From assembly GCA_903813345.2 (NCBI GenBank), contig CAIIXF020000010.1, forward strand, positions 18,551,181 to 18,615,180: a stretch of 64,000 nucleotides of DNA, given 5' to 3'. Shown piece by piece: positions 1-11,900 of the stretch (within the stretch, counting starts at the first letter, position 1; each line of letters opens with the position of its first letter). The position numbers were made by a program, and so were the translations under genes. Source of the stretch: Owenia fusiformis. Its lineage: Eukaryota; Annelida; Polychaeta; Sabellida; Oweniidae. A model generated the notes under the pieces. It did no database searches and was not told the origin of the DNA. It worked only from the letters and a program-made list of their open reading frames with translations.

Positions 1-1
1 C

Positions 2-371
2 ACTGTCTGTGACACTTCATACGCAGTCATCTTCTGGTACCCAAGCCCATACTCTGGTTTTATCACCGTTCCCCATGGTTGTTTGCTGCTCTTTGGTCGC
101 ACGGATGAACGCACCGTTGCTGACATTACTGTTTATTAAGTGTCTATTTTTTTCTTTTGAGTATATAATACTGCGATCGTTAGATTTACCTTTGGTGGAT
201 GTGTCACTGGATCGCTGGAATTTCTACTTAGACCGTTTGTAGAGAATACGACTTCAGCTTGTTCCTAGTGACGTTCAGCTACTTGATCAGCTACAATTGA
301 GTCCTGAAATTATTCGAGAAAAAATTCAAGTTCCACTGTATTTAGTACTTATGACAGAACCTGAGGAGTAG
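2..371 (+). pseudogene. Decayed coding remnant of unknown family at window edge
   Basis: Two adjoining reading frames look protein-like. Frame 2 is open from base 2 to a TAA near 137-139 (reads ...VIFWYPSPYSGFITVPHG...). Frame 3 is open from base 9 through a TAG at 240-242, after which the same frame stays open to a TAG at 369-371 (reads ...LLDQLQLSPEIIREKIQ...). The frame switch and internal stop indicate a broken gene or a mobile-element tail, or two exons with a missed intron. I do not recognise the family. The 5' part lies outside the window. Confidence 0.3.
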
Positions 372-1194
372 TTCTAGGGAGTGCTTCTGTTATAATTATA
401 TCCAGAATGCAAATGTTGTTGGTTTTATTCCTTCAAACAATTTGTTTATATTGATTTGTAATTCCAAATAATTGCATCGCCATGTAAACCAATCCTCTTA
501 ACTAGAGAACTAGGAAATTAAAATAGAATACATCAAGACATGCAATTAGAGTATTATTGAACAGTTTGGCATATCGGCGTTCTAAACTCCAATATCATAT
601 CGAAAAACATTGCAATTCATAAGCTTAATTTCACACACTAAACATAATATGTACATGTATCTTACAATTCATAAAAGAGTGTACTAATAAGGAAGTAAAA
701 ATACAAAACAAAGAAATGAAAAATGCTTTACCTTAACGTTATCAAAACGTTAACTTGACTCATGACCGTGATCTTTCTACAGTCGAGAATGTGTTCTATG
801 GTAAACAAATAAATCTCAGTATGAGAGTTCCAAGTCTGGTTGCTATATTATACAAGCTTAATTCAACATTCGGGAATATGTATAGGGCTCAATATAAGCC
901 ATTGATTGTTCAGATTTATTTAAGTAGATCGACTTTTAAGGGCTAAATTAATCCGAAAAGTAAATTAACTTGTTTCATTCAATGTCAACAATCAGATTCA
1001 AATATCTTGGAATAGAATTTACTATACAACTATTTGAGTTTACATTGGCAATTGTGACTCATATAGATGGCAGATCACTGGTCTTCTTCACTTCCCGTCT
1101 CGTTGGTTTGTGCTTGACCAAACTATTTGAAATGTTGCAAATTTCAGATCTGCTAAAAATAATTCCACGCTTGCGCGAACAATATTTTTGAGCC
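372..1194. other. Non-coding AT-rich stretch
   Basis: Short open frames here have no coding character, and no splice-framed exon or RNA gene is visible. Confidence 0.5.
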
Positions 1195-1391
1195 ACTAAA
1201 TCCAAAATGTGGGTCAAAATTTTGAAAATTTAAGCCCATTTTCATCACACTTTGGCCTAAAATTAAAAAAGGACTTAAAAGGCCCAGTAATGACCAGAAG
1301 ACCCATTCTTTGGGGCCTTAAGGCTTTTTTGGCCCAAAATATTTTTGGAGCCCAATTTTCTTTCTTGACCCACCCAGATCCGCCAGTGCTA
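1195..1391. mobile_element. MITE-like repeat, 'GGCGGATC' family, copy 1
   Basis: This is a short purine/pyrimidine-skewed repeat full of GGCCC/GGGCC words, ending in 'cccagatccgccagtg'. Relatives with the same words and GGCGGATCT / AGATCCGCC ends lie at 9350-9566, 20797-21400 and 23774-23942. The short inverted termini suggest a non-autonomous DNA element. No coding capacity is seen. Confidence 0.5.
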
Positions 1392-1823
1392 CATGTATGT
1401 TATTCAGGGTGTTTGACTGAGTGTTCTACAACTCTATTTGAGTTTAAGATACCCAACATATGGAAAATACCAATGAGGCATTCCGCAATATGGCGGAAAC
1501 CTAAAAGTACATAACATTTTAGAGGATATAATTTGTGAGTAATTTATGTTTTATCCACGAGTGTATCGAGGGAGTAAAGATTTCAATATCAATGCTAAGT
1601 GGGTGTTCATTTTATGTTCCATTGTTAAATAATTCAAATCTGACCTACTGATGAGTAGCGACAATATGTAAACCGTATCTCATAGGGCAAAATCCTTATT
1701 CGATGGTTTGGTGAAAATGACAAAACATGATATGTTTCCATTCTTAATTTACCAGGACAACAATTCGATATAAATAAAAATAGTACACCATTCTTATTTA
1801 ATCATACAATGTGTATTACAGTT

Positions 1824-2333
1824 ATGGCCTAGTCACATAGCCCGGCCGATGAGGTTCCGATGAGCCAGCGATGCAATTTTCACCGAACTCGGCCGAACAC
1901 TGGCCGAACACCGGCCGGACACCGGCCGGACATCCGTGGCGTTTGTTGCTTAAAACCGCATCGGTGGCAGCTCGGTGAAATTTTAACTTCGGAGTTAAAT
2001 TTCACCGGGCTCTCACCGAGCTCCCTCATCGCAGCCCCATCGTAACCACATCAGAACACACGTCGGCCGGTGCACGGCCGAGTATCGGTCGGTGTCCCGT
2101 GCATCTGAGACAACCAGAGGACGAGGTTTTTTTAACGGACACCGGCCGAGCTCCGACAAAGCTCCGGCCGATGTGGGACAGAGCCTTGGAAAGTATAGTA
2201 CCTGAAGATGTCCGGACGGAGTCCGTTCACGTCACCGAGCTCTGCTTCCGATGAGGAGAGCTCGGTGGCACCAAAAAAATCCACCGAGCTCTACCGATGC
2301 CGGACATCGGCCGGGCTATGTGACTAGGCCATA
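1824..2333. mobile_element. GC-rich non-autonomous DNA transposon with perfect inverted termini
   Basis: Bases 1822-1851 and 2305-2334 are perfect 30-bp reverse complements, starting TTATGGCCTAGTCACATAG. If the TA dinucleotides at 1823-1824 and 2332-2333 are the target-site duplication, the termini begin TGGCCTAG, as in Tc1/mariner-type MITEs. The interior is built from repeated GGCCGA/CACCGAGCTC words in both orientations and is far more GC-rich than the surroundings. No transposase is present. Confidence 0.75.
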
Positions 2334-2354
2334 AGGCTCAGAAAGGAATTCTAA

Positions 2355-2360
2355 TTTATT
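2355..2360 (-). terminator. Polyadenylation signal of the agmatinase gene
   Basis: AATAAA on the minus strand, about 130 bases past the stop codon of the ureohydrolase gene. Position and sequence fit a cleavage/polyadenylation signal. The cleavage site itself cannot be placed. Confidence 0.5.
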
Positions 2361-2489
2361 AATATATCATCTTGTATGAAAGTGTCACGGTCAAGGTAGC
2401 CTGACTGATCATGTCATATCCAATAGTTTAAACACATTACAGTTCTGGTTTATCTCTTTATACCACATAAATACAACTTGTAATGACAT

Positions 2490-5400
2490 CTAAAATTTGA
2501 ACGTTGATTCAAATGCTTCCTTGTACTTGACATTGGGCAGGATACAAAGCATCTCAAACATCAGATTAGCTGCAGTCAGTGCGGTGTTACCAGTAGTGTC
2601 ATAGGGTGGCGACACCTATAACAAGAGAGCATAACGTGAAAATAGCAAATATATATAAATGAATGTACCCCAGTGAACCGATTTCCATATTGCATTTATG
2701 AATCAAGTGTGGTACAAAAGTGAAGCCAAGAAATGAATTAATGAAAATAAATGATCAAATTCTCATTAAAGTCAAATCTTCTATGTATGTACAGTAAAAC
2801 TTGTGTATAGTGAACATTTTTTGCCAAGAAAAAACGTTCACTGTAGGTAGGTGTTCACTAGAGAGAGGGTAATTTATACAGAAGTCAGTGGACTATGTGC
2901 GTAGGAAGGGTGTCCACTAGGGACAGGTGTTCACTAGAGAGAGGTGTTCACTAAGACAGGTTTTACTGTATATTCATAATTTTTTGTTACCTCTACAAGG
3001 TCACATCCAACAACATTCATTCCCCTACACCCACGAATTATTTCTAAAGCCTGGATAGTTGTTAAACCGCCAATCTCAGGTGTTCCTATATGATAAATTA
3101 ATAACATTTTTAGATACAATTGAAGGCAAGGGATTGAAGGTTTTTGACAAAGATATTTATTTCGTTTATTTTCTATCAAATACTTACTTAATCAAACATA
3201 ATTGGGAGTTGTGTCGATCTCTTGTTTAACGATTATATCGAATTGTATATTATATTTAGATACCTGTCCCAGGGGCGATGGAAGGGTCTAAGCTATCTAT
3301 ATCGAATGAGATGTAGACCGGATGTGATCCCATTATCTCTCGTATCTTTGCAAGAAGGGGAACCAAAGATCTATGCCAGCAATCCTCGATTCGTATTATG
3401 TTGAATCCCTATGAATGTAAATTATACCAATTGAATTCTGTCGACATTTCTTATCAAAACTAATTTGTAGATCCATATTATTTATTTTACAAAAACGAAC
3501 AATGATTAAGATATGGTATAACCACCAGTCAATGGAACCCTTTGGCAAGTTTAAAAAAAAACTCTTACCCTATCGAGACCAAATTGGTAATCATCTGGAG
3601 CGTAGCCGTGCCCCCTTAGTCCGATTTGAAACACCTTAGGGCCAACTAGGCAGTCTTCCTCAGCAGCTCGTCTGAATGGAGTTCCATGTGAAATCTTTGC
3701 ACCGGACATATCGTCGGCAATGTCATCATGCGCATCAATGTGAACCAAACCGACGGGGCCATGCTTTTCCTAAAACGTTTACAGTATTTGTCTTGTCCAA
3801 AATATGTGAGATGTTAAAAAATGTATACCATCAGACTACATTCAATCAGTAATCGTTGTTACTTATGCAACTAAAAGAATATTTGATTGTCATTACCTTG
3901 ATCAAATGAATTCTAAAATAGCCTAAATTTATACTCTCATGTTAAGAATTATTAAAATGTTCATTAAAATGAGTAGTCGTGATGTGGATGTGAATCACAA
4001 TTTTATAGCTCGGATTTGCAGGATAGGGAATGTGCTTGTGCGATCACAGCCCGTTGTTTAAAAAACGAAATTACCTTAATAAGTTAGGCATGTGATAATA
4101 CTATTCGCATCTTCATGTTAAAATACCGAAAATAGCTTTCAGGATAAGGTATCTGATAGTACAAAATAGGGTATATGATAGCGCGATCGCCTCAAATTGT
4201 TAAAAAATGAAAACACCTTAATAGCTTGCAAAATGGGGTATGTGATTGTATGATCGCCTCCCATTGTTAGAGGTATACATCCATCCTTTACGAGAGCTCT
4301 GTAGTGATCACGTATGGAGTTGCAAGCCTCTGGTAAGTTGTACATATTTAGATTGACATCTCCTGTATCTGCCACCCTCAACGACTCAAATGGAGCTGCC
4401 CCTGAAAGCGTGAGACAGAACACCGTATAACCGGTCTTTTGAGGTTTTTAAATTCAGTTTTGTGCTTTGTCAAATAGTGCAAAGTCGTCAATCTGACAAT
4501 CGACAGAATAGTCCTTGGTCTCTAGGACGTCTAATAAAGAAGTTGGTAGCACACTTTAGCGCAGCGATATCTGACCTTACATTAATATACCTACATATGT
4601 CCCCTAATAATTTTTATTATAACTGTTCAATATACTTCCGGCTTTTAGGCTGAATTATGCCTGTCATTAACAGAGGTCAAAAAATCACCAAAAAATAAAA
4701 TCCCAATTTTTTCACAATTTGGAGTACACAATGCAACAGAAAATAATACAAAATGATTTTAAATATATGATTTAGGTTTATAAGCTATAAGTTTGAGGTT
4801 GTTTTTCTTATCAATACCAAAAAATATGTAATCAGTGTATCGACGTTTTGTATTGTTAGTACCTCAGTGTAAATACTCGCATCTGATTGGTCAATTAGTG
4901 GTCAACATTTTTGCCTGTACCTCACTTGTGCATCATGGGATATCATATTATTGACCGCGTATGTTACTGTACTACACTTGTGAATTATGGGAAATATGAC
5001 GTCACAATGTTTACAGAAAAAACATGGTAGTCGGACATTTTGTACACGTTGATGAAAGTGATATTTTGACTTTTCTACACGACGAGTATAGCAACAATAC
5101 AAATAGAAACGCAAAATTAACATTAATTTACTAGTCAGTACGCAGTTATGTGCCGAAAACAGAGAGTTTAGCTTCCACTGTCTTCAGATTTTCTTTAAAA
5201 TCATTGCTGGTGTGGTTCGTAGAAAAGATTGTGAAATGAAGCCATGATTGATGACTGTCGTATATATGAGTATTATTAGTTTCTTCTGACTAACAAAACA
5301 ATTGTAGACCTCTCCATTCGGTCAACCGTCAAAATCATATACCTCGACTGTAAACCTTGAAACACTGTTGACCTCGACCTTCGGTCTCTGTCAACAGTAG

Positions 5401-7779
5401 TTTCTCGGTTTACAGTCTCGGTATACAATTTTGCCGGTTGACCTCTGGAGAGGTCAACAATTGTATATTGTTTCTCAGGTATTAATAAGATAAATGCTAC
5501 AAATGAATCACTTTTATATTGGAATGACAAATGTTCATTCTGATACTCATAGCATCTTTCTGTTTCACCTGAAACATGCTCTGATATTATGAGGCATATT
5601 CTGTGATCTGAGCACATCAGATGGGAGGAGTTATAACTGTCAATAAGTGTGATAGTTATCATGTAATCATTTACCTAATGTCAATACATTACATAATAGG
5701 CATTGTATTTAACAGCAGATATTAGCACAGGCATGTGTACACAAGTTTAATGACCCCAATTAAATGAAATATGAGCTGGGATGAAAGATCTCAAAAATCC
5801 TCAATTTTGGGCTCTCCTGGATCGCCAAATCAAGCTCATTATATCATGGCACCTCAGGGCTGAGAAGAAATGAGATGTCATGGTGTATCATGATGACAAA
5901 TGTTTAAATTATGCTAGTTTTTCACAAAAGGGGTCTTAATACGTTTTGAAATATGGACTTTTATTCAGCGGTGAAAATTATCAATAAAGGCAGGCCTATT
6001 GCTCTTCCTTGACTAATTGGGACTACAGCTAAAATTCTATTTCCCGTAGTTAGATATAGCTCAGTTGCTTATAAAACAACCATCAAGACTTGATCGAATT
6101 CATGAAAATTCGTTGTCATTATCTTCCTAAAATTTGATTGTATCCAGCGGTAAGGTCAAAGAACAAACAGCCATCAGAAAACTTGATGATAGCCACAAGT
6201 AACGTCGAGGAAGAATTTCAAGGCGTTCGATTGCATATGACTCTAATTGATGATTAGACATGTCCTTGGAATATATGAACATTCCAATATCTCTGTAACA
6301 TTTAATTAGATATAAATCTTACCTATTTGTTATTGTATTATGTTTTGTAAAACATGAACAATAATTTGCTATTAGACCCCTTGCGATTATATGGTTTCTG
6401 GTAATAAAATGTTTTGTTTCCAATCATAAATTACCTAAATATTCCACATAATTTTGTTGAATCGGCTTGGCTCATATTTGAGAAATCAAACAAAATCTGA
6501 AAAACACACTTGCATTATTACACTAATTCAACACCGACATCTACGGTAAAATTAAATAGTATATTTTCAAATTATGATAATTTGTTTTTGTTCGTATGCT
6601 TAGAATAACGGTCTGTGTCTTATAAAATGTATGAACGTTCGAATCAAAATTTGATGCGTTTTTTGACCCCTTGTGATGAAAGGCGTTTTTCGACCCGAAA
6701 GCCGGAAGTTTTTTCAGCAAATGGCATTTTAAAAGAATCAAGACATGTACATCTTCATAAATATTGCTTCAAATGTTGCTGCGCTATAGTGTGCTACGGA
6801 TCCTTTATATTCGGAAGTCATACCATGGACTAGAATGACAATTCCGCCTTTAGTTCATATTGTGGATAGAAAAAAATTATTTTCAAAATGAGATTTAATA
6901 TCAAAATTATTGAAAAGAATATTGTAACTGTAAAAAGACTATTTACTCCAAACACAAGCAGAATTGCGATTTTTGAATAAGGACTGGATAGAACCCTTAC
7001 TTCATATTTTTACCTGTAGAAAAGTTAAAAGGCCTGACAGCAAATATTGATTCTGATCTGATCTGTCTTGGTCCAAACCGTGTTCCCGATCTATTGCATG
7101 TCCCGCTGTCCAATGTTACACCAACAAAGCATGCATCTAGACCTACAAATAACCAAAATTTAGGCATATCTTTTCGTACACTGATCGACTGATCGATCGA
7201 GTGAGTAAGTGATTTATAAATTACATATTTGAGCATATATGAAGAAATGAAGTAAGATGATGAGAAGCCTGATCATCCAAAGACAATATTCAATCTGGAA
7301 TCAGCCTCACCAGCCACTAGGCCCGACTGCAAAATGTGCACATACTTCCCCGGAGTTAATTTCTCCACTTTTTAGAACTTGAAACACATTTTCTTAAATG
7401 CAGAAGATAAATTGTAAAAAGCTTAGACGGCTATACTGAATCATGTTTGTAGATTTGATGCCATTCTTTTCAAAACCCCTCCCGTGGAACATTGACTGTC
7501 ACTACATAACCCGATCTGGCCCGTTGCCTAAAGAATCCTTTCCCTACCTGGCTTGATATGACCCGGGGATTTACCTTCAGATGTTTTCTGGATGGGAAGT
7601 CTCATCATTGAAGCTATGCCAGCTGGATATGGTAAATCGCTTCCTGGTGTTGGGAAATTGTAGCCATTTGGGCTTGATGAACATATTTTCAGCGTCGTAT
7701 GTACCAAACGTCTGCAATATTCGTCTGTGATTGTCCTTAGAGGTTGCACCTTGCGGTATAGACCCCTCATCATGGCCAT
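2490..7779 (-). CDS. AGMAT: Agmatinase-type ureohydrolase (arginase/agmatinase family), 7 exons
   Basis: The predicted enzyme hydrolyses agmatine (or a related guanidino compound) to putrescine and urea using two Mn ions. Exons on the minus strand: 7575-7779, 7014-7142, 4217-4401, 3569-3769, 3264-3408, 2991-3085 and 2490-2615. All junctions have GT/AG and the phases agree, giving 361 residues, close to vertebrate AGMAT length (about 350). All metal-binding motifs are intact: GGDH (H162), DAHDD (D185, H187, D189) and SFDIDSLDP (D276, D278). The basic, Ser/Thr-rich N-terminus (from the ATG at 7779) would suit a mitochondrial presequence. The donor of exon 1 was set at 7573-7574 because the family aligns there; a second in-phase donor lies nearby at about 7547. 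Transposons sit in introns 2 and 6. Agmatinase-like proteins in animals do not all have proven agmatine activity, so substrate is inferred. Confidence 0.93.
2790..2970. mobile_element. Small TA-flanked MITE in agmatinase intron 6
   Basis: The ends are inverted ('tacagtaaaac' on the left, 'gttttactgta' on the right), with TA at both borders and repeated 'gtgttcacta' words between them. This is a common invertebrate mariner-type MITE pattern. The right end lies about 20 bases from the exon 6 splice donor at 2989-2990. Confidence 0.65.
4010..4275. repeat. Degenerate tandem copies of the agmatinase exon 3 / intron 3 junction
   Basis: The end of exon 3 and its donor (about 4207-4273) recur about three more times into the intron, each copy carrying words such as 'gatcgcctc', 'ggtatatgatag' and 'accttaata'. 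Units are roughly 55-90 bp and diverged. One copy (about 4070-4082) retains a good donor, 'CTTATTAAGGTAA' on the minus strand. Confidence 0.5.
4511..6830. mobile_element. Non-autonomous DNA transposon, family I, copy A (with nested insertions)
   Basis: The borders are TA followed by 'gtccttgg' on the left and 'ccatggac' followed by TA on the right, with inverted subterminal blocks 'gtagcacac.(t)atagcgcagc'. Copies B (11266-12066) and C (57305-58443) share the interior. Against C, copy A has two extra blocks, about 4856-5465 and 5535-5905. The second block is flanked by a direct repeat 'atgacaaatgtt'. The element fills most of agmatinase intron 2. No transposase frame is seen. Confidence 0.7.
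5295..5462. repeat. Inverted-repeat insert inside transposon copy A
   Basis: 'caattgtagacctctcc' near 5299 pairs with 'ggagaggtcaacaattg' near 5447, and the interior is also self-complementary ('cgaccttcggtc'). It looks like a small MITE or hairpin nested in the larger element. Confidence 0.45.
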
Positions 7780-8914
7780 TATTATAAACTCATCCAGTTA
7801 TACCTTGACTTCAAAATTGATTATTTTGGCGCCTTTTATCAACTCTTTTGACGTCTATTTTAGTTTCACATAGTTTCAGACTTACTCACTGATATATAAT
7901 ATTTATTTATTTTGATCCCATATGCATGCTACAAACAAAATAATTTTGATTCGTCTCACTGCTCGATGTGTTCTCATGTATTAGTTAGCATATACATGTA
8001 TAGCACGCGTACATTTAGCTGTACTCCAATCTATAACAAAAATGTGTAATCTAATTTGTTACTTATAATAGAGGATAAAGTGCAAAAGTAGTCTTCTCAG
8101 TAATAATATTCAAAGGTTTTAAGTCAATATAAAAGATGGCAGCAGTAATAGAACTTTATTTTAAACCAGATTGATTGCTCTGCCATCTTTATATGAATAT
8201 TATTTCTATCACCATTTAAAATAATGTTATATTTATTTTCTGGAATATAAATAACCTAAAGATAAAACTGACCGGTACTGTTGTAATGCGGTAAAGATAT
8301 TTCAAATATATATATATAGGCTACGTTCATTTCACATTGAAAGATATGACATATTCAAATAGAAATATGCCAGGGAAAAGCAGAAGGCTGTTAGGGGTTT
8401 GACAATTAATTAATTTGTTCTACTATTTGTAATTTCCAGTGTTCACAGAGTAAGTTGTAACTTCAATTTTTATTCTGTTTTGGTATATTTTCAGTTGTTC
8501 AATTTGTGTTATTTGCAAGTCTGAACCAACAATAAGGCAGTTTCCCTCTATTATTCTTTGCGAAACTATGAAGTGTTATAAATAAGAGGGGACCCTTCTC
8601 GTTTCACCTTTGAAAAGTAAAATTGACACAAGGTCTCGTATTCTATTATATATGTTGTTTACATTTATTCTTATTTTCATCCTCATTCTCCAAAAATTCA
8701 AAAAGATCTAACTGCCCAACCCCCATTAACTATATTCTTATCTTACTTTTATACTTCATGATAAAATCTACAATGAAATATTTTCCACATCATTTTCAAA
8801 AATTAGAAACCACACATGGAAATAATTTTTATCAAGACATTTAATGTACATGTAAGGCCTGATTTGATTTTACATAGTTCTTACTATGTATTATCAATAC
8901 AGTTCCACATACTG
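7780..8914. other. Intergenic region between agmatinase 5' end and EF-hand gene 3' end
   Basis: This stretch must hold the agmatinase promoter (minus strand) and the 3' UTR of the EF-hand gene. No convincing TATA box, CpG cluster or exon is visible. Confidence 0.4.
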
Positions 8915-11900
8915 TTAGTAAGTAAGCAAAGGTCCAAAGAACCGATTTGCTGAATCCTCCTTGCCAGTATTGGAGATATATTCAATAAATGCTTCCACAA
9001 ATTCTTCCTGGTCAATCTTCCCATCATTGTCAGTATCCATGTAATCAAACTGCATTCTGGCAAAATTTGGGTCCAGGTCATAGGCTTTCCAGTAGATCAA
9101 GTACTCATCAAATGTAATAAAGCCATCGGCGTTGAAATCGAGAGCCTACAATTGAAACTTAAGATTAAATAATATGTAACAACACATGTATAGGTAATTA
9201 TGATTGATAATAAATCTCAATACTTATGATAAACATCTTTAACCTTACATGGGTTAATCCCTATTTCTCTCAGGTTAACTCAGATCCAAAACCTACCATG
9301 AACATAGATGTGTACACAGTACTATGCGATGTATATACCGTATATCACTTGCGGATCTGGGGGCTGGGGCCTTAAGCCTTAAGGCCCAAAAAGTGGGCCT
9401 TTTTGGTCAAAACTGGGCCGTGCAAGGCCTTATTTTTTAATTTCAGGCCAAATGTTGAAGAAAATGGGCCTCAAAATTTGGGTCAACTTTTGGGTTTTAG
9501 GGGGCCAAATTTTTTTTCTCTGACCTAAAATTTGGCCCCCCCCCTGTTGGTTCCCAGATCCGCCATTGTATATGATCCAGTATTGCTTTTTTATCAGGTC
9601 TAATATAGATATATATATGGCACCACACCTGGAAAAATTGGCAATAAGACTTCCTTGCAATCTTGATCCATTCTTCACAAGTGTTTCGATTCTTCAGGAT
9701 TGACCAGACACTTAACATGTGATCTACCCAATGTTTTCTCCATACTGTACCATTACCAAAGCTTTTTGCAAACACCCTGTAGTACGTGACTACCCTATCT
9801 GCAGATTCTCCTTTTAAGTCACCTATAAGGTATAATGATTGTTTTGACAATGTGTCCTGATATACAAAGGCCAATCCAGAAAATCTAATAAAAATGCTGT
9901 ATCTTTTTCTTAAGTAAAGGAAACCACCTGAAATTTTTATACTCAATTTACATTTATATGTCCATATAGCAGGGTCTTTTCAGAATGATTGCTCAAGGCA
10001 AAAAAAGTCTATAATCACACTTTAACTACCCCATGGTAGAGGCACTTGGTCCAGGACTTGAGCTCATAACTTCTGAAAAACTAAATCCAACTGTGAAATC
10101 CTATTTGAAGACACTCAAGTAGTGTCGACAGCATTTTTGATTTCAACAAATGTTCTAAAAAAATATGAGACACTCGGATCCATTTTTAGGGCTGGTCCAA
10201 AGTCCAAACACAACAAAGGGGAGCATTATCTAGGGAATATGGAGAATGTTCTAATACCTTCTGTCCTAATACTTCCATATTTAGGGCTGGTCCAAAGTCC
10301 AAACACAACAAAGGGGAGCATTATCTAGGGAATATGGAGAATGTTCTAATACCTTCTGTCCTAATACTTCCATATTTAACTTGTTGCTGATAATATTGAA
10401 GACCATGCCAGATTTGTGACATGTGTTGTCCTAGTCAAACATGTTTGAACCTATGGCTCTGTTTGATCACTTCTTACGCATTGCTTTACGTAGGTGAACT
10501 GAAAGCTCATTGTCTCGATCATGTCCATGTTTATCATAGAGGCATAGAGGCGTTCATGTATAATACAAGATTTACAATGATTTCACACCTTTGAGAATAG
10601 GACATAACATCAGTTACTATTAAAACAGTCATTTGTATAATTAAGCAACCTTGTAATGGCATTTTGATCATTTATTCAAAAGAAAGTCAATTTTAAACTT
10701 CGCAAACATTACCCTCTCTCGCTATACCGTTATTAAGTTAACGATAGCAACCATAACTTCATATATATTTGTTCCAACATCTACAATCTTTATAACTTAT
10801 GAGGAAATAAATGACCTAGTTACTCTGGAAATATTGTGCAAAATGAATGATAAACTTTTAGAGCATTTTTATCAGGACTTCTGGATCGCCTCTAGACAGT
10901 TCCCTCACTCTAAATTGTAAACTTGTGATTGTATTATTTTTACTTCATGTAATTTGATACTTGTAAAGATAATTGTTTTTGTACTTTTGCACCTTTAGGG
11001 ATTAAATTTTTGTAATTATATTACTAGGTCAGTATTTAAAAATATTCAACCTAGTCAATACAAGTAATTTACATTTTACTTAAGTAAAAAATGAATTACT
11101 TATATTTCATTTAAAATTACTTATTCATATTTCTGTACTGAGTAATTTTTCATTTGGTGATTACGTAATATCTAGTTATTATAATCTCTGGTAAGTAATT
11201 ATAATACTTATAGGTATTGACATTATCAATGATTTTTTAAAATAGTATTATTGTTTAACTTAGCGTACATGGTATGAAATCTCTTGGACGTCTAATAAAG
11301 GATCTTGTATAGCACACTATAGCGCAGCGATATTTGACCTAACATTAACATACCTGCATAATATGTTCCCTAGTAATTTTTATGATTAACGTTTAATAAA
11401 CTTCCGGCTTTTAGGCTGGATTATGCCTGCCATTAACAGAGGTCAAATATTTACCAAAAATAAAATCCCAATTTTTCACAATTTGGAGTACACAATGCAA
11501 CAGAAAATAATACAAAATGATTTCAAATGATTATAAAACGATTATTATGATTTAGGTTTTTAAGCTATAAGTTTGAGGTTATTTTTCTTATCAATACCAA
11601 AACATAATGTAATCAGTGTATCGACGTTTTGTATTCTTTTTCAGGTATAATAATAATAATATAATGCTACAAATGAATCACTTTTATATTAGAATGACAA
11701 ATACTTAAATTATGCTAATTTTTCACAAAATGGGTCTCACTACGTTTTGAGATATGGACTTTTATTTCACGGTGAACATTATCAATAAAGCTTGCTCTTC
11801 CTTGACTAATTGGGACTACAGTTAAAATTTCATTTCTCGTAGTTAGATGTAGCTCAGTAAATTGCTTATAAAACAACCATCAAGACTTGATCGAACTTAA

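Noticed and set aside
9497-9946. Minus-strand 149-codon open frame as one gene
   Set aside because: Only 9629-9822 is coding (EF-hand exon 3, bounded by AG and GT in matching phase). The rest is intron and MITE.
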